Part shown: piece after piece, positions 18,205 to 27,103 of the stretch
How positions within the stretch are numbered: the first letter of the stretch is position 1
Layout of the letters: each line of letters opens with the position of its first letter
Assembly: GCF_900104965.1 (NCBI RefSeq)
Contig: NZ_LT629757.1
Span: forward strand, 372,001-436,000
Reading direction: 5' to 3'
DNA from: Nocardioides scoriae
GTDB lineage: Bacteria > Actinomycetota > Actinomycetes > Propionibacteriales > Nocardioidaceae
DNA: 64,000 nt
Program-made: the position numbers and the translations under genes
The notes under the pieces: generated by a model
The model's database searches: none
Seen by the model: the letters and a program-made list of their open reading frames with translations, nothing else
What the model was told of the DNA's origin: nothing

Positions 18205-19761
18205 GTGGCCGTCCCCACCTTCGTCGACCGGGTCCGGTTGCAGCTCGTCGCCGGACGAGGGGGCAACGGCGTCGCGTCGGTGCACCGCGAGAAGTTCAAG
18301 CCGCTCGGCGGCCCCGACGGCGGCAACGGCGGCCCCGGCGGGTCGATCGTGCTGCGCGTCGACCCCGACGTCACCACCCTGATCGACTACCACCACCAGT
18401 CCCGCCGCGTCGCGCCCCACGGCGGCCACGGCGCCGGTGACTTCCGCAACGGCGGACACGGCGAGGACATGGTGCTGGTGGTGCCCGACGGCACGGTCGT
18501 CACCGACGAGCACGGCGAGGTCCTCGGCGACCTGGTGGGCCCCGGCACCGAGATGATCATCGCCGCGGGCGGCAAGGGTGGCCTCGGCAACGCGGCCCTC
18601 GCCTCGTCCAAGCGCAAGGCCCCCGGCTTCGCGCTGCTGGGCGAGCCCGGCGAGGAGCTCGTGGTCCACCTCGAGCTCAAGGTCGTCGCCGACATCGGGC
18701 TGGTCGGCTTCCCCAGCGCCGGCAAGTCCAGCCTCATCGCCGCGCTCTCGCGGGCCCGGCCCAAGATCGCCGACTACCCGTTCACCACGCTGGTGCCCAA
18801 CCTCGGGGTGGTCAAGGCGGGCGACACCACCTTCACCGTGGCCGACGTCCCCGGCCTCATCGAGGGGGCCAGCGAGGGTCGCGGCCTGGGTCACGACTTC
18901 CTGCGCCACGTCGAGCGCTGCGCCGCCCTGGTCCACGTCGTCGACCTGGCCACGATGGAGCCCGGACGCGACCCCGTCAGCGACCTCGACGTCATCGAGC
19001 GCGAGCTGGAGCAGTACGGCGGCCTCGCCGACCGGCCCCGCCTGGTGGCCCTCAACAAGGCCGACGTGCCCGACGGGCGCGACATGGCCGACATCGTGCG
19101 CGAGGACGTCGCCCGCCGCGGATGGCCCGTCTTCACCGTCAGCGCCGCCAGCCACGAGGGCCTGCGCGAGCTGTCCTTCGCGATGGCCGGCATCGTGGCC
19201 GCCCGCCGCGCCGAGGCGCCCGTCGAGGAGTCCACCCGGATCGTGCTGCGCCCCCGCTCCACCAGCGGTGGCGAGGACTTCACCGTCAAGCGCACCGGCG
19301 AGGGCTGGCGCGTGCGCGGCGAGAAGCCCGAGCGCTGGGTGCGCCAGACCGACTTCAGCAACGACGAGGCCGTCGGCTTCCTCGCCGACCGCCTCGAGCG
19401 GCTCGGTGTCGAGGCCAAGCTGGTCACGCTCGGCGCGGAGGAGGGCGACACCGTGCTCATCGGGCACCCGGACAACGCCGTGGTCTTCGACTTCCGCCCC
19501 GGCATCGACGCCGGTGCCCAGATGCTCGGCCGTCGCGGCGAGGACCAGCGCTTCACCGAGTCGCGCACCGCGGCCCACCGCCGTCGGGCCATCGACGCGG
19601 CCATGGCGACGCGGGCCGAGGGCGAGGAGCGCGCCGACGTCGCGCGTCGCTACGACGAGGAGCACGGCCTGACCCACATCGACTTCGGCGACGAGGACGA
19701 CGCGGCCGACGGGGCCGACCGGCCGATCGACGACGGCTGGGACGAGGACGACGACGCATGA
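18205..19761 (+). CDS. obgE: Obg family GTPase
   Basis: A 518-residue ObgE/CgtA GTPase. The glycine-rich Obg fold covers residues 1 to about 158 ([29 protein letters not shown]). The G domain has P-loop GFPSAGKSS (from Gly168), switch region [20 protein letters not shown] and NKAD. An OCT domain lies at about 345-430, followed by an acidic tail ([11 protein letters not shown]...DEDDDA). It monitors GTP and acts in late 50S assembly and stress control. The GTG start follows GAGAGG. Its stop overlaps the proB ATG. Confidence 0.95.
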   Translation: MAVPTFVDRVRLQLVAGRGGNGVASVHREKFKPLGGPDGGNGGPGGSIVLRVDPDVTTLIDYHHQSRRVAPHGGHGAGDFRNGGHGEDMVLVVPDGTVVTDEHGEVLGDLVGPGTEMIIAAGGKGGLGNAALASSKRKAPGFALLGEPGEELVVHLELKVVADIGLVGFPSAGKSSLIAALSRARPKIADYPFTTLVPNLGVVKAGDTTFTVADVPGLIEGASEGRGLGHDFLRHVERCAALVHVVDLATMEPGRDPVSDLDVIERELEQYGGLADRPRLVALNKADVPDGRDMADIVREDVARRGWPVFTVSAASHEGLRELSFAMAGIVAARRAEAPVEESTRIVLRPRSTSGGEDFTVKRTGEGWRVRGEKPERWVRQTDFSNDEAVGFLADRLERLGVEAKLVTLGAEEGDTVLIGHPDNAVVFDFRPGIDAGAQMLGRRGEDQRFTESRTAAHRRRAIDAAMATRAEGEERADVARRYDEEHGLTHIDFGDEDDAADGADRPIDDGWDEDDDA

Positions 19762-20870
19762 CCCGCGAGGCCGTGACGGGCGCCCGGCGGGTGGTGGTCA
19801 AGGTCGGCTCGTCCTCGCTGACCACCGCGGCCGGCGGCATCGACCCCGAGCGGGTGCGCTCGCTGGTCGAGAGCCTGGTCGGCGTGCGGCTGCGGGGCGC
19901 CGAGCTGGTGCTCGTCTCCTCGGGCGCCATCGCCGCGGGGCTGGCCCCGCTGGCCTTCCGGCGCCGGCCGCGTGACCTGGCCCGGCAGCAGGCGGCCGCC
20001 TCGGTCGGGCAGGGCCTGCTCGTGCACCGCTACACCGAGGAGTTCGCGCGCCACGGCCACGTGACCGGCCAGGTGCTGCTCACCGTCGACGACGTCACGC
20101 GCCGCAGCCACTACGCCAACGCGCAGCGCACCTTCGACAAGCTGCTCGAGCTCGGGGCGGTGCCGATCGTCAACGAGAACGACACGGTCGCCACCTCCGA
20201 GATCCGCTTCGGCGACAACGACCGGCTGGCCGCGCTGGTGGCCCACCTGGTCCACGCCGACCTGCTGGTGCTGCTCTCCGACGTCGACGGCCTGTACGAC
20301 GCGCCGCCCGGCGACCCCGGCAGCACCCGGTTCGCCGACGTGCGGTCCTTCGAGGAGATCGCCCACGTCCGCGTCGGTGGCGCCGGCGGGGCCGGGGTCG
20401 GCACGGGTGGGATGGAGACCAAGCTCGACGCCGCCCGGATCGCCACCGGCGCCGGCATCCCGGTCGTGCTCACCAGCGCCGCGCACGCCCGCGCCGCCCT
20501 GGAGGGCGAACCCACCGGCACGCTGTTCCACGCCACCGGCAAGCGCCGCCCCACCCGGCTGCTCTGGCTGGCCCACGCGACCGAGCCCAAGGGCCGCCTG
20601 GTCCTCGACGCCGGTGCCGTGCGGGCGCTGACCGAGCGCCGGGCCTCGCTGCTGCCGGCCGGGGTGACCGGCGTGGTGGGCAGCTTCGTGGCGGGCGACC
20701 CCGTCGAGATCGTCGACCAGGACCAGCGGGCGGTGGCGCGCGGGCTGGTCAACTACGGCGCCGACGAGCTGCCGGGGCTGCTCGGCCGCTCGACCCGCGA
20801 GCTGGCCCGCGAGCTCGGGGCGGCGTACGAGCGCGAGGTCGTGCACCGCGACGACCTGATCGTCCTGTGA
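19758..20870 (+). CDS. proB: Glutamate 5-kinase
   Basis: A 370-residue enzyme phosphorylating glutamate in the first step of proline synthesis. An amino-acid-kinase domain ([13 protein letters not shown] at the N-terminus, [39 protein letters not shown]) is followed by a C-terminal PUA domain from about 275 ([27 protein letters not shown]). The start overlaps obgE (ATGA). proA lies 560 bases downstream, separated by a small hypothetical gene and with its own promoter. Confidence 0.95.
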   Translation: MTREAVTGARRVVVKVGSSSLTTAAGGIDPERVRSLVESLVGVRLRGAELVLVSSGAIAAGLAPLAFRRRPRDLARQQAAASVGQGLLVHRYTEEFARHGHVTGQVLLTVDDVTRRSHYANAQRTFDKLLELGAVPIVNENDTVATSEIRFGDNDRLAALVAHLVHADLLVLLSDVDGLYDAPPGDPGSTRFADVRSFEEIAHVRVGGAGGAGVGTGGMETKLDAARIATGAGIPVVLTSAAHARAALEGEPTGTLFHATGKRRPTRLLWLAHATEPKGRLVLDAGAVRALTERRASLLPAGVTGVVGSFVAGDPVEIVDQDQRAVARGLVNYGADELPGLLGRSTRELARELGAAYEREVVHRDDLIVL

Positions 20871-21029
20871 GGGTCCTGGGGCTCGTTCCAGATCCTGACG
20901 AAAGAGGGCGAATCTGGCCGTTTTGCCGTCTCCCGTCCCACACCTCGGACAGACTGGCCGCAGCCGGAGCAGCAGCCCGGCGCCGGTCCCGGGGCGGAGC
21001 GGCGTGATGAGCATCGAGTCGGACGGGGC

Positions 21030-21356
21030 GTGGGCCAGGTGGAGACCGAGGTGCGTCACTGGCACGTGACGCTGACCGTGGGCGGTGCGCCCGTCGAGCC
21101 GCTGCTGGCCCGGGCGGCGCTCCAGCGACTCAGCGAGGAGCGGCCCTTCCTCGACTCGGTCACCACGACCGGGGACTCCGCCGAGATCCAGTTCTGGGAC
21201 CAGGGCGAGTCCATGCTCGACGTGGCCTCGCTCGCCATGCGGCTGTGGAACGAGCACCGCGAGTCGGCCCGGCTGCCCGGCTGGGAGGTCGTCGGCCTCG
21301 AGATCGTCGAGAAGGGCGTCCGCGAGCGCCGCTCGGAGGCGGGCCGCCGGGCCTGA
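21030..21356 (+). CDS. Hypothetical protein between proB and proA
   Basis: A 108-residue soluble alpha/beta protein, acidic on balance, with the segments WHVTLTVGGAPVEPLLARAAL, SAEIQFWDQGESMLDVASLAMRLW and LPGWEVVGLEIVEKG. I do not recognise the family. The pattern of a strand, helix, two strands and a helix resembles small ferredoxin-like (ACT or BON size) folds, but that is speculation. The GTG start at 21030 is uncertain: another GTG lies three codons downstream and no good Shine-Dalgarno or TANNNT hexamer is visible. The 159 bases before it contain nothing recognised. Confidence 0.6.
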   Translation: MGQVETEVRHWHVTLTVGGAPVEPLLARAALQRLSEERPFLDSVTTTGDSAEIQFWDQGESMLDVASLAMRLWNEHRESARLPGWEVVGLEIVEKGVRERRSEAGRRA

Positions 21357-21420
21357 CCCGGCTGCGTCGAGACCCCGGCGACCGGGCCAGACCGGCCCCG
21401 GGGACCCCGAGCCGCGCGGT

Positions 21421-21426
21421 TAGGCT
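21421..21426 (+). promoter_or_regulatory. Leaderless-type -10 (TAGGCT) for proA
   Basis: TAGGCT, six bases, then the proA ATG at 21433. Confidence 0.55.
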
Positions 21427-21432
21427 GGGCGC

Positions 21433-22680
21433 ATGCCCGCTGCCGCCTTCACCGAGCTGGCGGGACGCGCCCGCGAGGCCGCCACCGTCCTGGCCCTGGC
21501 GACCAGGGCCACCAAGGACGCCGCCCTCCACGCCATGGCCGACGCGCTGCTGCGGGCCGAGACCGAGGTGCTGGCGGCCAACGCCGGCGACGTCGAGGCG
21601 GCCCGCGGCACGGGCACCCCGGAGCACCTGCTCGACCGGCTGCGGCTCGACGCCGACCGGCTCGCGGCGATGGCCCAGGGCCTGCGCGACGTGGCCGGCC
21701 TGCCCGACCCCGTGGGCGAGGTGGTCCGCGGCTCGACGCTCGCCAACGGCCTGCGGCTGCGGCAGGTCCGCGTGCCGTTCGGCGTCGTCGGCATCATCTA
21801 CGAGGCCCGGCCCAACGTCACCGCCGACGCGGCCGGCATCTGCCTCAAGAGCGGCAACGCGGTGCTGCTGCGCGGCTCCTCGAGCGCGCTGCGCTCCAAC
21901 ACCGCCGTGGTGGCGGCGCTGCGCGCGGGCGCGTCGTCGGCCGGCCTGCCCGCCGACGTCGTGCAGCTGCTGGCGGGGGAGGGCCACGAGTCGGTCAAGG
22001 AGCTGATGCGGGCCCGCGGCCTGGTCGACGTGCTCGTCCCGCGCGGCGGCGCCGGGCTGATCAGCTCGGTCGTCGAGGAGTCGACGGTGCCGGTCATCGA
22101 GACCGGGGTGGGCAACTGCCACGTCTACGTCGACGCCGCCGCCGACCTCGACATGGCGCTGCGGATCGTGCTCAACGCCAAGACCCACCGCACCTCGGTC
22201 TGCAACGCCGCCGAGTCGCTGCTCGTGCACGCCGACGTGGCCGACGCGTTCGTGCCGCGGGTGGTGGCCGCGCTGCAGGAGGCCGGCGTCCGCATCCACG
22301 GCGACGCGGCGTTCGCCGCCCACGACGGCGTCGAGCCCGCGACCGAGGAGGACTGGGGGACCGAGTACCTCGCGCTCGAGATCTCCGCGGCCGTCGTGCC
22401 CGACCTCGACGCCGCCCTGCGCCACGTGCGGCGCTGGTCCTCGGCCCACTCCGACGCGATCGTCACCGATTCCGCCGCGGCGGCGGAGCGCTTCGTGGCC
22501 GAGGTCGACTCGGCGGCCGTGCTGGTCAACGCCTCGACGCGCTTCACCGACGGGGGCGAGTTCGGCTTCGGCGCCGAGATCGGCATCTCCACGCAGAAGC
22601 TGCACGCACGCGGCCCGATGGGGCTGCCGGAGATGACCTCCACGAAGTACGTCGTGACGGGGGACGGCCACACGCGGTGA
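21433..22680 (+). CDS. proA: Glutamate-5-semialdehyde dehydrogenase
   Basis: A 415-residue NADPH-dependent gamma-glutamyl phosphate reductase, the second step of proline synthesis. An aldehyde-dehydrogenase fold is visible with [18 protein letters not shown] (about 117-134), [12 protein letters not shown] and catalytic Cys257 in [16 protein letters not shown]. The C-terminal [25 protein letters not shown] is typical. The start codon is the first transcribed base if the TAGGCT hexamer is used. The stop overlaps the next gene by GTGA. Confidence 0.95.
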   Translation: MPAAAFTELAGRAREAATVLALATRATKDAALHAMADALLRAETEVLAANAGDVEAARGTGTPEHLLDRLRLDADRLAAMAQGLRDVAGLPDPVGEVVRGSTLANGLRLRQVRVPFGVVGIIYEARPNVTADAAGICLKSGNAVLLRGSSSALRSNTAVVAALRAGASSAGLPADVVQLLAGEGHESVKELMRARGLVDVLVPRGGAGLISSVVEESTVPVIETGVGNCHVYVDAAADLDMALRIVLNAKTHRTSVCNAAESLLVHADVADAFVPRVVAALQEAGVRIHGDAAFAAHDGVEPATEEDWGTEYLALEISAAVVPDLDAALRHVRRWSSAHSDAIVTDSAAAAERFVAEVDSAAVLVNASTRFTDGGEFGFGAEIGISTQKLHARGPMGLPEMTSTKYVVTGDGHTR

Positions 22681-23135
22681 AGCTCCTCCTGCTCACCCTG
22701 GGCTTCGGGGTCCTCTCCTCCAGCATCCCGGTGTTCAACATGGAGGCCTACATCTCGGTCGTCTACGCCAGCAACGGCAAGACCCACGTGCTGGCGCTCG
22801 CGGCGGTGGCCTCGCTCGGCCAGAACATCGGCAAGCTGGTCTGGTACTACGCCTCCCGGGGCGCCTTCGACGTGCCGTGGATCCGCAAGCGGATGGGGGA
22901 GCCCAAGCGCCAGGCGCAGCTCGAGCGCTGGCGTCACCAGGTCGAGGGCCGGCCGGTCTTCAGCGGGGCCCTCAACTTCGTCTCGGCGGCCGTGGGCTTC
23001 CCGCCGTTCTTCGTGATGGCGATGGTCGCCGGCACGCTGCGGATGAACGTCGTGGTCTTCTTCGTCACCGGCCTGCTCGGCCGCACCCTGTTCTTCTGGG
23101 CCTGGCTGGTGGGCGTCGGGCTGATCGTGCACTGA
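22677..23135 (+). CDS. Small membrane protein, VTT/YqaA-like
   Basis: A 152-residue protein with four hydrophobic segments (about 2-22, 36-54, 96-118, 122-150) separated by a basic loop ([19 protein letters not shown]). The layout and the [17 protein letters not shown] segment resemble the VTT (SNARE-associated, DedA/YqaA) superfamily of membrane proteins thought to handle lipids, but only loosely. It is translationally coupled to proA by GTGA. Function unknown. Confidence 0.65.
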   Translation: MKLLLLTLGFGVLSSSIPVFNMEAYISVVYASNGKTHVLALAAVASLGQNIGKLVWYYASRGAFDVPWIRKRMGEPKRQAQLERWRHQVEGRPVFSGALNFVSAAVGFPPFFVMAMVAGTLRMNVVVFFVTGLLGRTLFFWAWLVGVGLIVH

Positions 23136-23166
23136 GCCTGCCCCGAGCTGGGTGGCGAGGTCCGGA

Positions 23167-23172
23167 TAGGCT
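23167..23172 (+). promoter_or_regulatory. Leaderless-type -10 (TAGGCT)
   Basis: TAGGCT, seven bases, then the ATG of a 50-codon gene at 23180. Confidence 0.55.
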
Positions 23173-23179
23173 GCGGCCC

Positions 23180-23332
23180 ATGATCGAGCTCCTGCTGCTG
23201 CTGCCGCTCTCCGAGGCCGAGGGCGAGGGTCCCGGCGCGACGCCGTACCTGATCGGGCTCGGCGCGCTGGCCCTGCTGCTCTTCGCGGTGTTCGCCCTCA
23301 CCGCCTTCGGCAAGGGACGCGATCACTCCTGA
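23180..23332 (+). CDS. 50-residue single-pass membrane microprotein
   Basis: It encodes 50 residues: a hydrophobic start ([17 protein letters not shown]), a short acidic spacer, one clear helix at about 24-44 ([21 protein letters not shown]) and a charged end. The ATG sits seven bases after a TAGGCT -10, the same geometry as for recognised genes nearby, which argues it is real. Codon third positions are G/C as in neighbours. The stop overlaps a possible CTG start of nadD. No function can be assigned. Confidence 0.65.
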   Translation: MIELLLLLPLSEAEGEGPGATPYLIGLGALALLLFAVFALTAFGKGRDHS

Positions 23333-23385
23333 GCGGCTCGCAGGGGACCGAGACGCTCGCGGCGCCCGAGGGTCGGCGCCGGCGC

Positions 23386-23982
23386 GTGGGCGTCATGGGC
23401 GGCACCTTCGACCCCATCCACCACGGACACCTCGTCGCCGCCAGCGAGGTGCAGGCGTGGTTCGACCTCGACGAGGTCGTCTTCGTGCCGACCGGCCAGC
23501 CGTGGCAGAAGTCCGACCGTGACGTCAGCCAGGCCGAGCACCGCTACCTGATGACGGTCGTCGCGACCGCCTCCAACCCGCGGTTCACGGTCTCGCGCGT
23601 CGACATCGACCGCTCCGGCCCGACGTACACCATCGACACGCTGCGCGACCTGGCCGAGCGGATCCCCGACGCCGACCTCTACTTCATCACCGGCGCCGAC
23701 GCGCTGGCCGAGATCTTCACCTGGCGCGACGCCGAGGAGCTCTTCGGCCTGGCCCGCTTCGTGGGCTGCACGCGCCCGGGCTACGAGATGAGCCAGAGCA
23801 CGCTCGACGGCATCCCGTCGGACCGCGTCACGATCCTCGAGATCCCCGCCCTGGCGATCTCCTCGACCGACTGCCGCGAGCGGCGCGCCAAGGGCGAGCC
23901 GGTGTGGTACCTCGTGCCCGACGGCGTCGTCCAGTACATCGCCAAGCACGACCTCTACGCCACCACCGGAGGAACCCCGTGA
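23386..23982 (+). CDS. nadD: Nicotinate-nucleotide adenylyltransferase
   Basis: A 198-residue NadD joining nicotinate mononucleotide to AMP in NAD synthesis. Motifs: [15 protein letters not shown] at the N-terminus (nucleotide-binding HxGH), [24 protein letters not shown], and [13 protein letters not shown] replacing the usual ISSTxIR. The GTG at 23386 is the first conventional start, but the frame stays open upstream to a CTG at 23329 that overlaps the preceding TGA. Homologues often have about 15-20 extra residues before GVMGGTFDP, so the true start may be upstream. It overlaps rsfS by GTGA. Confidence 0.9.
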   Translation: MGVMGGTFDPIHHGHLVAASEVQAWFDLDEVVFVPTGQPWQKSDRDVSQAEHRYLMTVVATASNPRFTVSRVDIDRSGPTYTIDTLRDLAERIPDADLYFITGADALAEIFTWRDAEELFGLARFVGCTRPGYEMSQSTLDGIPSDRVTILEIPALAISSTDCRERRAKGEPVWYLVPDGVVQYIAKHDLYATTGGTP

Positions 23983-24359
23983 CCGCATCGACCCGCGCCG
24001 TCGAGCTGACCCACGTCGCCGCCCGCGCCGCCTCGGACAAGATCGCCGAGGACATCGTGGCCTTCGACGTCTCCGAGCAGCTCGCCATCACCGACGTCTT
24101 CCTCATCTGCTCCGCCGGCAACGAGCGCCAGGTGCGCTCGATCGTCGAGGCGGTCGAGGACCGGCTCCGCGAGGCCGGCGCCAAGCCGGTGCGGCGCGAG
24201 GGAGAGCGCCAGGGCCGCTGGGTGCTGCTCGACTACGCCGAGATCGTGGTGCACGTGATGCACACCGAGGAGCGCGAGTTCTACGCCCTCGAGCGGCTGT
24301 GGCGCGACTGCCCGACCATGACGCTGCCCGCCGACGTCACCCCCGGCCGTGGCCGCTGA
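23979..24359 (+). CDS. rsfS: Ribosome silencing factor
   Basis: A 126-residue RsfS/YbeB protein that binds L14 and blocks subunit joining when nutrients are scarce. Family signatures: [49 protein letters not shown] and [14 protein letters not shown]. The GTG start has GGAGG seven bases upstream and overlaps the nadD stop. nadD-rsfS-phosphatase is the standard order in Actinobacteria. Confidence 0.95.
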   Translation: MTASTRAVELTHVAARAASDKIAEDIVAFDVSEQLAITDVFLICSAGNERQVRSIVEAVEDRLREAGAKPVRREGERQGRWVLLDYAEIVVHVMHTEEREFYALERLWRDCPTMTLPADVTPGRGR

Positions 24360-24981
24360 CCGACGGCTGGTGCTGGTGCGCCACGGGCGCACCGCCTGGA
24401 ACGCCGAGGGCCGCGCCCAGGGCCACACCGACATCGGGCTCGACCACCTCGGGCGCGCCCAGGCCGAGCAGATGGCCCCGGTCGTGGCCGCGCTCGACCC
24501 GGTGCTGCTCGTCACCAGCGACCTCGCCCGCGCGCGGCAGACCGCCGCGCGCCTGGAGCAGGCGACCGGCCTGGTCGCCGAGGCGGACCCGCGGCTGCGG
24601 GAGTACGACACCGGCGCGCGGACCGGCCTGACGTTCGCCGAGTACGCCGCCCGGGTCGGAGCCGACGCCGCCCGCTCGCTCGACGTGCACGCCCACGTCG
24701 ACGCCGCCGGGGCGGAGACGGTCGAGCAGGTGGGGGAGCGGATCGTCCCGGCCCTGCGCGAGGTCCTGGAGCGCGTCGCGCCCGGGCAGACCGCCGTCGC
24801 GGTGCTCCACGGCGCCGCGCTGCGGGTCGGGGTGGCCGGGCTGCTCGGCTGGCCGCTCGGGGCGGCCGACGGCCTCGAGGCGATGCGCAACTGCGGCTGG
24901 GCGGTGCTGCGCGAGCGCGCGGGGGGCCGGCTGCGGCTCGCGGCGTACAACCAGACGGCGGGTCAGATCCCCGAGGTCTGA
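24349..24981 (+). CDS. Histidine phosphatase family protein (phosphoglycerate mutase-like)
   Basis: A 210-residue member of the histidine phosphatase superfamily. The phosphate pocket is LVLVRHGRTAWN with catalytic His12, plus SDLARARQTA and the second histidine in AVLHGAALR. Such proteins in this position are annotated as phosphoglycerate mutase or alpha-ribazole phosphatase-like. The substrate cannot be told from sequence. The GTG start overlaps rsfS by 11 bases. It is followed by a compact hairpin. Confidence 0.88.
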   Translation: MAADRRLVLVRHGRTAWNAEGRAQGHTDIGLDHLGRAQAEQMAPVVAALDPVLLVTSDLARARQTAARLEQATGLVAEADPRLREYDTGARTGLTFAEYAARVGADAARSLDVHAHVDAAGAETVEQVGERIVPALREVLERVAPGQTAVAVLHGAALRVGVAGLLGWPLGAADGLEAMRNCGWAVLRERAGGRLRLAAYNQTAGQIPEV

Positions 24982-24982
24982 G

Positions 24983-24999
24983 CCCCGCGTCGCGCGGGG
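24983..24999 (+). terminator. Hairpin after the phosphatase gene
   Basis: CCCCGCG-TCG-CGCGGGG, a perfect 7-bp stem directly after the stop codon. No U-tract follows. Confidence 0.45.
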
Positions 25000-25033
25000 G
25001 GACCCCCGATTCGCGTCGCGGGAGGTCGACCGC

Positions 25034-25039
25034 TAATAT
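25034..25039 (+). promoter_or_regulatory. -10 element (TAATAT) of tRNA-Ala
   Basis: TAATAT in an otherwise GC-rich spacer, about 60 bases before the mature tRNA. A weak TTCGCG lies 18 bases upstream. It is the most AT-rich -10 in the window, as expected for a strong stable-RNA promoter. Confidence 0.55.
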
Positions 25040-25099
25040 TTCCCGCGTTGCCGAAACGGCGAACCGGACACGATCCGGGGACACCGACGAGGCAGCGGA

Positions 25100-25174
<75 letters not shown>

Positions 25175-25178
25175 GATC

Positions 25179-25211
25179 GAAGTCCCGTCCGGGGTCCCCG
25201 GGCGGGACTTC
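25179..25211. terminator. Terminator between tRNA-Ala and the convergent gene
   Basis: GAAGTCCCGTCCG pairs with CGGGCGGGACTTC in a 13-bp stem starting seven bases after the tRNA. It lies between convergent units and can serve both strands. Confidence 0.7.
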
Positions 25212-25243
25212 TGCCGTCCCGGGACCGACGCGGGACCATCTGC

Positions 25244-25774
25244 TCACGACCCCGGCTCGGACTCGAGGTCCTCGTTGGTCCGGCCGCTGAGGACCGAGGT
25301 CAGCTCCGTGGCCGCGACGTCGCTGCCCGGCACGGCACCGGCGTCGTCAACCTTGACGAGGATCCAGCTGGAGTCCTGGCCGCCCATCCGCGTGCGGGTG
25401 AGGGCGAAGGCGCCCCCCAGCCGGTGGCCGTGCAGCTCGACCTTGAGGTGGCCCGCAGCCACGGCGTCGGTCAGCTCGACGGGCCGGCCCCGGCGGCGGG
25501 TCTGGTTGGTCAGGGTGCCGGTGTCCCAGACGATCTTGGTGCCCGGACCCCGGCCCCCCTCGTGCCGTCCCTCGTACGTCGCGTGGTCGAGGTCGTGGTC
25601 GCCGACCCTGACGGCCAGCCGCTTGACGGCCGGGTCGAGCGAGGGCCCCTTGGGCACGGCCCAGCTGACGAGCACGCCGCCGACCTCCAGGCGCAGGTCG
25701 AAGTGCAGCGTCGAGGCGTGGTGGCGCTGCACCGTGAAGACGGGGGCCGGGGCGGCTCCCTCCGGCGGGGTCAC
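25244..25774 (-). CDS. Stand-alone LigD-type DNA 3'-phosphoesterase domain protein
   Basis: A 176-residue protein equal to the 3'-phosphoesterase module of bacterial LigD. It shows RHHASTLHFDLRLE (His and Asp of the metal site), VLVSWAVPKGPS, YEGRHEGGRGPGTKIVWDTG and a late FALTRTRMGGQDSSWILVKV. In LigD this domain trims 3' ends during non-homologous end joining. No ligase, polymerase or Ku gene is in the window. The GTG start overlaps the stop of the membrane protein gene upstream (GTGA), so both are probably one unit. Confidence 0.88.
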   Translation of the reverse strand: MTPPEGAAPAPVFTVQRHHASTLHFDLRLEVGGVLVSWAVPKGPSLDPAVKRLAVRVGDHDLDHATYEGRHEGGRGPGTKIVWDTGTLTNQTRRRGRPVELTDAVAAGHLKVELHGHRLGGAFALTRTRMGGQDSSWILVKVDDAGAVPGSDVAATELTSVLSGRTNEDLESEPGS

Positions 25775-26385
25775 GGCCGCACGGTCGGGCGGCGGGGCAG
25801 CCGGGTGACCAGCCAGGCCACGGCGGCCGAGCCGACCGCGATCAGGACCGCGGCGACGGCCACGGCGGCGTACCCGTCCACGTCGGGGTCGAGGAAGGGG
25901 TAGGGGTACCACCCGTCGAGCAGGCCCCGCACCAGCGCCCAGGCGGCGTACAGCAGCGGGTAGGCCAGCCACAGCAGGCCGACCCGCCACGGGATCCGCT
26001 CGGCGGGCGGGTCGACCACCCAGTCGAGGAGGACCACCACCGGCACCACCTGGTGCAGCACGGTGTTGTCCCACGGCACCGCGGTGAGGGCGACGCCCTC
26101 GATGGGGGCCAGGAGCACGGCGAAGACGACGAGCACGACGACCATGTAGACCGTCGTGGCGCCACGCACCCGGTCGAGGAGCCGCGGTCGGCGACCCTCG
26201 GTGAGCGCGGTGGCGAGCAGGACGACGACCACCAGCAGGTTGGTCTGCACCGTGAAGTAGCTGAAGAACTCGGTCGGGCGGAACGCGCCCCGCTCGACCA
26301 GCGTGGCCAGCTCGGTCACCACCGCGGAGAAGCCCAGCAGCGCGAACGCCACCCGCACCACCGGCAGCCACCGTCGCGACGTCAC
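25771..26385 (-). CDS. Pr6Pr family integral membrane protein
   Basis: A 204-residue protein with six hydrophobic helices, matching the Pr6Pr family by FFSYFTVQTNLLV at about 38-50, HQVVPVVVLLDWVVDPP and YPLLYAAWALVRG ... WYPYPFLDPD. It is related to the eukaryotic AIG1/FAR-17a membrane family, and the biochemical role in bacteria is unknown. The GTG at 26385 is chosen over one three codons upstream because it lies seven bases from a TAGCGT hexamer that the longer start would overlap. It is coupled to the phosphoesterase gene. Confidence 0.82.
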   Translation of the reverse strand: MTSRRWLPVVRVAFALLGFSAVVTELATLVERGAFRPTEFFSYFTVQTNLLVVVVLLATALTEGRRPRLLDRVRGATTVYMVVVLVVFAVLLAPIEGVALTAVPWDNTVLHQVVPVVVLLDWVVDPPAERIPWRVGLLWLAYPLLYAAWALVRGLLDGWYPYPFLDPDVDGYAAVAVAAVLIAVGSAAVAWLVTRLPRRPTVRP

Positions 26386-26392
26386 GAGACCC

Positions 26393-26398
26393 ACGCTA
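26393..26398 (-). promoter_or_regulatory. Leaderless-type -10 (TAGCGT)
   Basis: TAGCGT on the minus strand, seven bases, then the GTG at 26385. Confidence 0.5.
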
Positions 26399-26425
26399 GT
26401 GGTCGGGCCCGACGCGCGGGCGTGC

Positions 26426-27103
26426 TCAGGGCTCGAACCGGTAGCCCATCCCGGGCTCGGTCAGCAGGTGGCGCGGACGCGCGGGGTCGCGCTCCAGCTT
26501 GCGGCGCAGCTGGGCGACGTAGAGGCGCAGGTTGCCGTGGGCCGACTCGTAGCCCGGTCCCCACACCTCCGACAGCAGCCGGGCCTGGGTGAGCAGCCGT
26601 CCGGGGTGGCGCACCAGCACCTCGAGCAGGTGCCACTCAGTGGGCGTCAGGCGTACGTCGGACCCGTCGCGCACCACCCGTCGCGCGGCCAGGTCGACCG
26701 TGGCGTCCTCCAGCTCGACCACCGGGGGCTCGTCCTCGGGACGGCCGGCCCGCCGCAGCATGGCCCGCATCCGGGCGAGCAGCTCGTCCATCTCGAAGGG
26801 CTTGGTCACGTAGTCGTCGGCACCCGCGTCGAGCGCCTCGACCTTGTCGGCGGAGTCGGAGCGGCCCGAGAGCACCAGGATCGGCACGGTGGTCCAGCCG
26901 CGCAGCCCGGCCACGACCTCGGTGCCGTCGAGGTCGGGCAGCCCCAGGTCGAGCACGACGATCTCCGGCCGGTGGCTGGCCGCCACGGACAGGGCCTCGG
27001 CGCCGCCGGTGGCCGTGCGCACGTCGTACCCGCGGGCGCGCAGGTTGATCTGCAGCGCCCGGACGATGGCCGGCTCGTCGTCGACGACGAGCACCCGCGT
27101 CAC
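26426..27103 (-). CDS. kdpE: KdpE response regulator
   Basis: A 225-residue OmpR/PhoB-type regulator. The receiver domain has DDE at 8-10, phospho-acceptor Asp52 (VVLDLGLPD) and Lys in YVTKPFEMDEL. The C-terminal winged helix has LTPTEWHLLEVLVRHPGRLL and YVAQLRRKLE. In other bacteria it activates kdpFABC under potassium limitation after phosphorylation by KdpD. The GTG start overlaps the kdpD stop (GTGA). It is the last gene of the operon, so the system is autoregulated if one promoter drives the whole unit. Confidence 0.94.
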   Translation of the reverse strand: MTRVLVVDDEPAIVRALQINLRARGYDVRTATGGAEALSVAASHRPEIVVLDLGLPDLDGTEVVAGLRGWTTVPILVLSGRSDSADKVEALDAGADDYVTKPFEMDELLARMRAMLRRAGRPEDEPPVVELEDATVDLAARRVVRDGSDVRLTPTEWHLLEVLVRHPGRLLTQARLLSEVWGPGYESAHGNLRLYVAQLRRKLERDPARPRHLLTEPGMGYRFEP

